DNA of 64,000 nt from Bacteroidota bacterium (lineage in GTDB: Bacteria > Bacteroidota > Bacteroidia > AKYH767-A > OLB10): assembly GCA_016713925.1 (NCBI GenBank), contig JADJOH010000007.1, positions 731,501-795,500 on the forward strand, written 5' to 3'. Under the pieces are notes generated by a model. That model saw only the letters and a program-made list of their open reading frames with translations. It searched no databases and had not been told where the DNA came from. Positions 56,712 to 64,000 of the stretch are shown here, in pieces. Each line of letters begins with the position of its first letter. Positions within the stretch are counted from its first letter, which is position 1. The translations under genes and the position numbers were made by a program.

Positions 56712-57848
56712 ATGAAAGTATATCTTGATAATGCCGCGACCACACCCATGGATCCGGAAGTAGTAGCAGCAATGATTCCCATGTTGCAAAATCAGTATGG
56801 CAATCCCTCTTCCATTCATGCTGTCGGTCGTGAAGTAAGGGCTGCTATCGAAGCGGCGAGAAAAAAAGTGGCCACGCTACTGAATACATCTCCTTCCGAG
56901 ATATTTTTTACTTCCGGTGGTACCGAAGCGGATAACATGGCCATTCGATGTTGTATTCATGATCTCGGGATTAAACACGCTATCACCTCTCCGCTCGAGC
57001 ACCATGCCGTATTACATACATTGGAGGACTTAGCCGGACGTGGAGAAATTAAATTGAGTTTAGTCGGGATCGACAAGCAAGGTCATATTGATTTAGTGCA
57101 TTTGGAGAAATTGCTTTCAGAGAATGATCGTTCCTTTGTTTCGCTGATGCATGCCAATAATGAGATTGGCACATTGATTTCGATAGAGAAAGTTGGGGAG
57201 ATTTGTCATAAATACCATGCCTTGTTTCATTCGGATACCGTTCAAACGATGGGACACTTCCCTCACGATCTTTCTAAATTACCTGTTGATTTTATTACCG
57301 GTGCTGCTCATAAATTCCATGGTCCGAAAGGTGTTGGTTTTCTCTACATCAATCGCAATGTGAAAATCAAACCCTTTATTACCGGTGGAGCACAGGAACG
57401 AAATATGCGGGGTGGCACTGAAAATGTCTACGGTATCGTTGGACTGGCGAAGGCACTTGAACTCTCGTACGCGCATATGGAGAATGATTTAAAGAGTGTT
57501 ACCGCATTGAAGAAGTATATGATGGAGAAGCTCTCGGAGGAAATTCCCGGAGTTTTGTTTAATGGAGATACCTCCCCTGAAAATAGCCTGTATACAGTCT
57601 TGAATGTCTCTTTTCCTCCCAATGAAAATGCAGAGATGTTGTTGTTCAATCTGGACATAGCCGGAATTGCCTGTTCTGCAGGAAGTGCGTGTTCATCGGG
57701 TAGTGAAATAGGTTCCCATGTATTGCGTGCACTTTCTTATGATGGTGCCCGACCTGCTGTTCGTTTTTCTTTCAGCCGTTACAATACCGTGGAGGAAATA
57801 GATTATTGTGTGGAGAAACTAAAGGAGTTTTTCCTCGTAAAAGCATAA
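56712..57848 (+). CDS. Cysteine desulfurase (NifS/IscS-like)
   Basis: 378 residues, class V PLP aminotransferase fold. PLP lysine K201 in GAAHKFHGPKGVGF, conserved His in SPLEHHAV, and catalytic Cys327 in the short-loop SAGSACSSGSEIG type. Provides persulfide sulfur for Fe-S clusters or tRNA thiolation. No iscU or iscA neighbour. Likely cotranscribed with the GlmM-like gene. Confidence 0.92.
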   Translation: MKVYLDNAATTPMDPEVVAAMIPMLQNQYGNPSSIHAVGREVRAAIEAARKKVATLLNTSPSEIFFTSGGTEADNMAIRCCIHDLGIKHAITSPLEHHAVLHTLEDLAGRGEIKLSLVGIDKQGHIDLVHLEKLLSENDRSFVSLMHANNEIGTLISIEKVGEICHKYHALFHSDTVQTMGHFPHDLSKLPVDFITGAAHKFHGPKGVGFLYINRNVKIKPFITGGAQERNMRGGTENVYGIVGLAKALELSYAHMENDLKSVTALKKYMMEKLSEEIPGVLFNGDTSPENSLYTVLNVSFPPNENAEMLLFNLDIAGIACSAGSACSSGSEIGSHVLRALSYDGARPAVRFSFSRYNTVEEIDYCVEKLKEFFLVKA

Positions 57849-57926
57849 TCCGGAGCGCTGGTTGCACAATTTTTTCAGGACTTTTCATTGTCGGCTTCGT
57901 TTGTTTTTTATAACTTAGTAAAATAT

Positions 57927-60222
57927 ATGGAAGTGATTATGGATAAGGTAAGAGCCGGTTTACTAATTGTCAGCTTATTGCTATGTTCCTTCTTTAATGG
58001 GTGGGCGCAGTCTCCTATGAATATTCAGTTCAGATCTCAGTTGCCCTATGGTTCTACCGTTGATCTTTCCAATATCTGGGGATATGTAGATTCACTCGGT
58101 AATGAATATGCATTGGTAGGAACTCAGACAGGTTTATCGATTGTTGATGTGACCAATCCTGTTGCCCCGGTTCTTAAATTTCAGGTGCCGGGTACCAATT
58201 CCTTTTGGAGAGAAGTGCAAACCTGGGGTAAATATGCGTATGTGACGACAGAAGGTTGTTGCAATGGCTTGCAGATTGTTGATCTTTCAAATTTGCCTGC
58301 TTCCATAAATTCAAAATTCTGGACAGGTACCGGAGCAGTTGCAGGGCAGGTGGGAAGAATTCACTCCTTGCATGTTCGGGATGGTTATGTCTATCTCAAT
58401 GGATCACAACTCTTCGGTGGTGCTGCTTTAATCGTTTCCCTGGCTGATCCATGGAATCCGGTGTACGTGAGCAATACTGCCATGAGTTTCGCCGGTAACT
58501 TTCGTTATGTGCACGATTGTTATGTGAAAAATGATACCCTATGGGGTGCCCATATTTATGGTGGATTCTTTTCTGCAATAAATATTTCCAACAAATCGAA
58601 TCCCGTACTAATCGCTACGCAAAATACCCCCAATAATTTTACCCATAATGCATGGATGGCCGACAATGGTTCAAGTGTTTTATATACGACGGATGAGGTG
58701 AGCAATTCATATCTGGCTTCCTATGATGTTTCCAATACCGGAAATGTTCAACTCTTGGATCGTTTGCAGGGGATGCCGGGAAGCGGATCAATTATTCACA
58801 ATACGTATATACGTAACAGTTATGCGATCAACTCCTACTATAAAGATGGCATCACGATTGTCGACGTATCCCGTCCCGAAAATATGATTACGGTTGGACG
58901 ATATGATACCTATACACAAGGCGCCGGCAATGGATTCAATGGGGCCTGGGGAGTCTATCCTTACCTGCCATCAGGAAATATCATCGTTTCCAGATATTGA
59001 TAACGGACTTTTTGTGCTCACACCAACCTATCAAAGGGCTTGCTATCTGGAAGGTATTGTCAGAGACTCCTGCTCGAATATGGTATTGTCGAATGTATCT
59101 GTAGTGATCACCGGTGGAACACATCATGCGGAATTATCAAAGTTAACCGGGACATATAAAACCGGTACGGCGAATAGTGGATCGTATACGGTAACCTTCA
59201 GCAAGACGGGTTATACCACTAAAGTATTTAACGGTGTAAGTTTGCAATCCGGCGTACTTACAAGTTTAGATGTCTCCTTGAGGCCTGTGAATGCCGTGAC
59301 CTATGCGGGAGCTGTTGTAACTCCTGTGAATTGCAATGGATCGAACAGTGGGGCTATAGATTTATCCATAGGAAGTGGAACTGCTCCTATTACGTATGCC
59401 TGGTCGAACGGAGGAACCACTCAGGATTTGAATACTATTTCGGCGGGTAATTTTACAGTAACAGTCTCTGATGGGTTGGGATGCAGTATATCTCAATCAT
59501 TTACGGTAATTGAACCACCGGCAGTGAGTGCTGTTGCAACGGTGGAAGCTGTTTCCTGTAGTTTAGCCCAGGATGGGGCGTTATCGGTGCAGGTAAATGG
59601 AGGAGTGGCTCCGTATACCTATCAATGGAATGCCAGCCCGGCTGCTGTGCAATCTCCCGGAGCACAATCTACACTTCGAACTTCAGGAAGTAGCGCAGGT
59701 AATACCATTTCAGGGAATTTATTATTGACCGGCGACAGTACCGGAATAGATGGTATTCCGGCCGGAAATTATCAGTTAGTAATTACAGATAATAACGGTT
59801 GCGTCACTACGAATAATTATGTATTAGTGGATCCACCCAATCCCTGCAGCATTAGTATTTCTCTTCGGTTGTTTATTGAAGGGTTTTATGAGGGCAATCA
59901 AACGATGACTCCGGTCGCCAATGCTTCCGCGGGAATTACGGATACCGTTCCCCTCGAACTGCATGAAACCGTTGCACCCTATGGCGTCGTACAATCTGTT
60001 CAAACTGCTATTGATTCTTCCGGTTGGGGAACATTCGTTTTCCCGGCTTCCTTATGGCAACAGTCATTTTATCTCGTCATAAAACATAGAAACAGCCTCG
60101 AGACCTGGAGCAAAACACCTTTTCATCTGCCCACCGGCGTGCAGCAATTTAATCTGACGGACTCCTTTGTTCCCGTCATCGGAAATCCTTTTTTACCACG
60201 GGAATCTATCTTCAAAGATTAG
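57927..60222 (+). pseudogene. Choice-of-anchor B / SprB-repeat surface protein, one frameshift
   Basis: The frame from the ATG at 57927 (57939 also possible) has a signal peptide (LLIVSLLLCSFFNGWAQ) and the choice-of-anchor B propeller-like region (LSNIWGYVDSLGNEYALVG, SFWREVQTWGKYAYVTTEG, GVYPYLPSGNIIVS). At about 58991 one extra C shifts the frame. The continuation DIDNGLFVLTPTYQ leads into a carboxypeptidase-regulatory-like domain (YLEGIVRDSCSNMVLSNVSV) and two SprB repeats (VNCNGSNSGAIDLS, APITYAWSNGG). Removing one base gives 2295 bases (764 residues). No clear T9SS domain at the end. Confidence 0.85.
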
Positions 60223-60244
60223 AATTCGTCTATTAAAATTTCTC

Positions 60245-60328
60245 ACCACTAAGTCACTTAGCACACTTAGGTCACTAAGAAAAGAAAAAATTCTCAGTGC
60301 AACTTAGTGCCCTCAGTGCCTCTGTGGT
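60245..60328. repeat. Long imperfect inverted repeat of CTTAGTG words
   Basis: ACCACTAAGTCACTTAGCAC... (from 60245) is complementary, with gaps, to ...CTTAGTGCCCTCAGTGCCTCTGTGGT ending at 60328. The loop is the A-rich GAAAAGAAAAAATT. It follows the 60222 stop codon and could end that transcript. Related words occur at 25858-25894. Confidence 0.7.
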
Positions 60329-60453
60329 AAAAAAGAAAATCCCTTTGAAGACGGCGATCTCTATGCAACTAAAATTTGATAGTTTTTGACGAAAGACCGG
60401 CCGGAATAAAAAACTTCTGAATGTAATTATAATGAATAAGACAGGATCAAAAA

Positions 60454-60931
60454 TTAATCAATTTTCGGAAGATGTTTTATCAGTTTTGCAGGTACTCCTC
60501 CGGCTAGCGTATTCGCTTCAATATTTCCTGTCACCACAGCTCCTGCAGCAATGGCCGAGCATTCCCCAATCACCACATTGGGCAGAATAATTACTCCCGC
60601 ACCCAGCCAGGCATCTTTTCCAATAGTAATGCTTCCCTCTGATCGGAGGGAAAATCTTTATTAGCCGGGAATGATTGGGATCCGATGCGAGGATCAATGT
60701 AACCCGCGGACCAATAGAAACACGGTCCTCAATAACAAGATCGCAGGAGTTTTCTGAGTTCATCATTGAAAGGGATAGGCCCCCTGCAATATAGACTTCT
60801 TCCCCAACATGAAAGCCACATTGACGCAATGCCCATATTCGTACAGCATTGGCCGGAAATTGAGCAACAAAAAACCGCATGCATTTTATCCATGCCTGCC
60901 TTACAATTCCATATTTCTTTATTGCTTTCAA
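60454..60931 (-). pseudogene. Hexapeptide-repeat O-acyltransferase, one frameshift
   Basis: The frame from 60931 reads GFHVGEEVYIAGGLSLSMM, VIEDRVSIGPRVTLILASDP. Near 60632 it shifts, and the true continuation is ITIGKDAWLGAGVIILPNVV, IGECSAIAAGAVVTGN and LAGGVPAKLIKHLPK, a left-handed beta-helix of the maltose/galactoside-type acetyltransferase class. Removing one base gives 477 bases (158 residues). Likely O-acetylates a surface polysaccharide, as part of the 60.4-64 kb cluster. Confidence 0.82.
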
Positions 60932-60934
60932 GGA

Positions 60935-61963
60935 TTATCTTCGAATGTATTTATACAACTTCAAGCCCATCGTTCCGGTTTTCATCAAGAGAGGTTGATA
61001 GACTTTTTCAAACCTTCCGAAATTTACCAGCATCCCTCCAAATTTACTTTTAAAATCCCGCACTCCATAATCTGCATCCGGTTTACCCGCTCCCAGGAAG
61101 TCGAAATGTTGCATTCCATTCCGACATCCATAGTCGATAGCCGCCCAGGTGGCCAGAATACTGGGATATTGTTCTTTGAATTCTTTATCTAATCCTGCAA
61201 TATACCACTCATAAATGGCTTTTCCGGGCATCAACGGACAAAGAATTCCTCCTATGATTTTACCTTCATGTTTAATCAACAAATATTTTCCAAGTCCTTT
61301 CCTGACTATCTCATTATAAAAGTAATCAAAAAAGCTTTTTGGAGGTAAGGGTTTGTTGACTTTTTCATGGTAAAGGTCTTTGAGTAATGCATAAAAGGAA
61401 TTGGCTTCTTCCGGGGTAGTGGCTTCCACAATATGAGCTGAAGATAACCCCTTCTTGATCTGCCGGGCCTTGCTCTTGCTCATCGCTGACAGCAGTTGGT
61501 CGGAGTTTTCACTCGTGGTATTCACAAGAAAGTTGAGATGTTCAAGATAACTGAAGCCCGCATTTTCAAAAGCAGATTTAAGAGGTGTACAATCAAATGT
61601 ATTTCTGAATTGCGAGTAAATCGCTTTTCCTGCAGTAGCATCATTATAACTCTTCAATAACAGTCCGGCCTGTGTTGCTTCTTCCACCAAGGGGCCTCCC
61701 CATACAATGCTTCTGGCAGTGAATCTCCCATAAAATGTATTCTCTCTTTGTATGACACTGACTAAAATACCGGCTACTTTTCCGGTAGAGTTTTGAATTA
61801 AGCCAAATACCATTGGTGTATAACCGGGTGTATTTTCAAAAAGATGAAAAGCTTCCGGAAGTTGAAAGAAATTTCCCTGCGGATGTGCATGTACATATTC
61901 CCGCCACCCTGCCTGAACAAGTTGCCCGCTATCTGTAACAACAGTATATGGTGCAGCACTCAT
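60935..61963 (-). CDS. FemAB/GNAT-type acyl- or aminoacyltransferase
   Basis: 342 residues with a double GNAT fold. Typical segments: GNFFQLPEAFHLFENTPGY, RSIVWGGPLVEE, KSKARQIKKGLSSAHIVEA, FYALLKDLYHEKVNKPLPP, and the terminal GMQHFDFLGAGKPDADYGV. Such FemAB-like proteins are common in EPS and capsule clusters. The donor (acyl-CoA or aminoacyl-tRNA) is not readable. It lies 3 bp from the acyltransferase and 1 bp from the deacetylase. Confidence 0.82.
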   Translation of the reverse strand: MSAAPYTVVTDSGQLVQAGWREYVHAHPQGNFFQLPEAFHLFENTPGYTPMVFGLIQNSTGKVAGILVSVIQRENTFYGRFTARSIVWGGPLVEEATQAGLLLKSYNDATAGKAIYSQFRNTFDCTPLKSAFENAGFSYLEHLNFLVNTTSENSDQLLSAMSKSKARQIKKGLSSAHIVEATTPEEANSFYALLKDLYHEKVNKPLPPKSFFDYFYNEIVRKGLGKYLLIKHEGKIIGGILCPLMPGKAIYEWYIAGLDKEFKEQYPSILATWAAIDYGCRNGMQHFDFLGAGKPDADYGVRDFKSKFGGMLVNFGRFEKVYQPLLMKTGTMGLKLYKYIRR

Positions 61964-61964
61964 T

Positions 61965-62753
61965 TTAATCCGTCATTGGGTTTGAAACGTAAAAATATTT
62001 TTTGATGACATTCTTTAAATTCTGAAATATCAATTCCTTCAGCCACGGGCCCGCCGAATCATGCCATCGTTGCGGATGAGTTGTGATCATAATTCGGGGA
62101 GGTAACTGGTTTTGCTTTACAGCGTTGATAATTTCTTCCGTTTTGTTGAAACGAAAGGAAAGCTGGAATGGGTTTTTTACCTTGTCCCGTACACTTACAC
62201 GGTTGCCGTCCCAGCGCCGGCCGGTGTCCGTGAGATAGAGCGTAGAGGAGAAGTCAATATCGAAATAGGGCTCACCAAGAATATTGTATTTCTTATAGTC
62301 GTAATCTCTCCAAAGCATTTTATTGTCCCATACGGAAGCCGGACTTCCATGCATGCAAATAGTTTTTACAGGATAAAAAGTTCTGAAATACTTTAAATTG
62401 TTTTCAAAAAGTTGAATGGCTTTTTTAAAATCTCCATTCGCCAATGATAAATCTTCGTAATGATAACCGATTTCATGCCCCAGATCAGCGATCTTTTTAA
62501 TGATTTCCGGTTGATTGCTTTCGGGGACGATGCGGAAGTAATACGTGCTTCTGATCGAGAGTTCATGCTCTATTTCAGCTTTTAAAAGACTTTGTATTGG
62601 CAAGTCATCCACATCGTGACGGAGGATAATGTACTTTGCCGGAAGTGTGCTTTTATAGACATCCTCGAAGGCGATGAAGGTATAGCCGTTGCCCTTACAG
62701 GTTGTCAGCAATTGTTTGTATTTATGAAGTGTAAAATCAAGAGACATTGTCAC
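61965..62753 (-). CDS. Polysaccharide deacetylase-like protein
   Basis: 262 residues. Metal-binding motif HDVDD in YIILRHDVDDLPIQS, with the second motif GHEIGYHYEDL, both NodB-type, and MITTHPQRWHD near the end. CE4 family: removes N-acetyl or related groups from carbohydrate chains during synthesis or export. It overlaps the DUF354 gene by 17 bases and is followed at 1 bp by the FemAB-type gene. The N-terminus has no signal peptide, suggesting cytoplasmic action on a precursor. Confidence 0.85.
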   Translation of the reverse strand: MTMSLDFTLHKYKQLLTTCKGNGYTFIAFEDVYKSTLPAKYIILRHDVDDLPIQSLLKAEIEHELSIRSTYYFRIVPESNQPEIIKKIADLGHEIGYHYEDLSLANGDFKKAIQLFENNLKYFRTFYPVKTICMHGSPASVWDNKMLWRDYDYKKYNILGEPYFDIDFSSTLYLTDTGRRWDGNRVSVRDKVKNPFQLSFRFNKTEEIINAVKQNQLPPRIMITTHPQRWHDSAGPWLKELIFQNLKNVIKKYFYVSNPMTD

Positions 62754-63850
62754 GGAATTTCTGTTGAAGGGTTGGATCTTTTAATAATTGTTCTGCACTT
62801 GACGGGTAATTTTCAAAAAACCAGACAAAGAATTGTGTCGGGTCAATCGTTTCGCGCAATAAACGTTCTCTTCGTTGCTGCCATAACTTTTTAAGATCGG
62901 GTGTAGAGATGAGTTCCCTTGTTTTCGCCAGGAGTTTTTCGGACTGATGGGTCGGGATACCAAAGGTGAGTTGATACTTATGCTCGAGCTCTTCCAGATA
63001 ACCGAGTTTGCCCACGAAATCATTGAAGCGAATAGAAGGTGTGCCGAGCACCGCAGCCTCCGCTGTCATGGTTTGACTGTCACCAATGTAAAGATCTGAA
63101 TAATACAAAACATCCAGTATGTCGGAGGCTTTAACATTCACACGGTATTTTTCTAACTCAGGAGGCAATGGTCGTTCGGAAGAGAGATGTATTTGTCCAT
63201 AAGGCTCCAGTATCTGAATAAGATCATTGGCCAATTGGTTCGTGATTCCTGTTTTGTTTTCGTCATGCCATGCCGTTAGTTTAGCGAAACGAATGAATAT
63301 ATTCAATTTTTGCTTTCCGAATAACGCGTTGACTTTTTCTTTGTCCGGTGTGAAATAGGCCGGCCTTAAATAAGCAAGCTCTTGGTTGGCATTGTACTTT
63401 ACTGTTTTGGGATGGTTGTTCCATTGCGCTGCCGAGCAGGAAACCGGACAAAGCTGATGATGAAGGAAGGGCACAAAGATTTTGCTGTAGACAGGAAATA
63501 TTTCCAAGATCATCTTCAAAGACGCTAATGCTCTTTACTTCTAGCAGTCGTGCGAACGGTGCAAATTCAGCGGAAGTAGAAATGAAAAGATCGGGCTTTT
63601 CTTTACGCACGATCTTCCAATGTTGAAATGTTCGCTGAAGAAAGGAGAGTGCAATTCCTGTTCTCGAATCCTTACGTTCTTTCTCGGCGATATTGATGTA
63701 TGGGAGTCCGCTTTCTTCCAATAATTTCCGGAGTACATCCTTCGTCTTAATCGTAACGATCACCGTATGCCCTTTCTCCTTGAGCATACGCATGGTATTC
63801 TTAAAGAGATGAAAGTGGGCCGGATGTGCCAGGTAAAACAGGTATTTCAT
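62737..63850 (-). pseudogene. DUF354 glycosyltransferase-like protein, one frameshift
   Basis: The start ATG at 63850 gives MKYLFYLAHPAHFHLFKNTM. The frame breaks near 63509 at a CTTGG stretch after SISVFEDDL, where one base less gives DDLEIFPVYSKIFVPFL and the rest to LSSERPLPPELEKY and IGDSQTMTAEAAVLGTP. Removing one base yields 1113 bases (370 residues). DUF354 proteins resemble UDP-GlcNAc 2-epimerase/glycosyltransferase GT-B folds (EAAVLGTPSIR). Part of the polysaccharide cluster. Confidence 0.82.
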
Positions 63851-64000
63851 AATGTGTGGTCTCCTGTTTTTAAGTGTTCTGATAAAGAGGAGAGCCCGGC
63901 GAGCATCCAACTATCCGACCAACGCATGAATGCAGTTTTTTCAGTATGTGTTCTGAATTTTCGGAAATAAAAATTGCCGGAGGGTGATTGCATATGGTGG
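63847..64000 (-). CDS. C-terminal end of a polysaccharide-cluster protein, 5' end outside window
   Basis: 51 codons visible, ending in a TGA overlapping the DUF354 start. Text such as NFYFRKFRTHTEKTAFMRWSDSW resembles the C-terminal part of (alpha/alpha)6-barrel proteins often found beside DUF354 genes in Bacteroidota capsule clusters, but too little is present to name it. Translational coupling suggests cotranscription. Confidence 0.5.
   Translation of the reverse strand, partial: HHMQSPSGNFYFRKFRTHTEKTAFMRWSDSWMLAGLSSLSEHLKTGDHTL

Overview
The window looks like chromosomal DNA of a Bacteroidota bacterium. The evidence is several secreted proteins ending in type IX secretion (T9SS) sorting domains, BatD/BatE/BatA-type proteins, SprB-repeat, DUF5011 and DUF2490 proteins, and candidate promoters of the Bacteroidota form (TTTG then TAnnTTTG). 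No 16S gene or other fine taxonomic marker is present. An uncultured environmental relative of Chitinophagales/Saprospirales is only a guess.

Layout. 1-4.3 kb (minus): BatE (cut by the edge), BatD, a phosphoribosyltransferase, an NlpC/P60 peptidase and a TPMT-like methyltransferase. 4.3-4.7 kb: a heptad repeat and a 72-bp direct repeat. 4.7-7.5 kb: a lipid kinase and an LtaS-like sulfatase. 7.6-9.1 kb: lipoproteins. 9.1-13 kb: PIN-PhoH, then a response regulator, histidine kinase and 7-TM protein operon. 13-16.6 kb (plus): BatA-like protein and a dihydroorotase-like protein lacking metal ligands. 16.8-20.8 kb: an accessory-looking block of single minus-strand genes separated by related foldable repeats, beside tRNA-Ala(GGC). 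21-26.5 kb: CotH-type protein, SulP transporter and unknowns. 26.7-32.6 kb: a four-gene export operon (ABC, HlyD, TolC, DUF2490) with a divergent TetR gene. 32.7-37.1 kb: small stand-alone genes (DinB-like, DUF2200, DUF1801 twice, GyrI-like, DUF1330, a hydrolase). 37.6-50.7 kb: secreted T9SS proteins around an aldo/keto reductase and an atypical pyruvate kinase. 51-53.2 kb: divergent homogentisate dioxygenase and fumarylacetoacetase-family genes (tyrosine catabolism). 53.2-53.8 kb: structured repeats. 53.8-57.9 kb: RibBA, a phosphohexose mutase and a cysteine desulfurase. 57.9-60.2 kb: a SprB-repeat surface protein. 60.4-64 kb (minus): a surface-polysaccharide cluster continuing past the window.

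Two things stand out. First, seven genes carry nine single-base frameshifts. Restoring the inferred bases gives an uninterrupted, codon-multiple reading frame in every case, so they are either sequencing errors or very young pseudogenes. Second, intergenic DNA carries several structured repeat families: four hairpins with an invariant TTACGG loop and compensating arms, palindromes phased at 21-22 bp, heptad arrays, and attC-like foldable spacers. The best candidate for an undescribed protein system is the TetR-controlled exporter, whose ABC ATPase has lost most canonical catalytic motifs.
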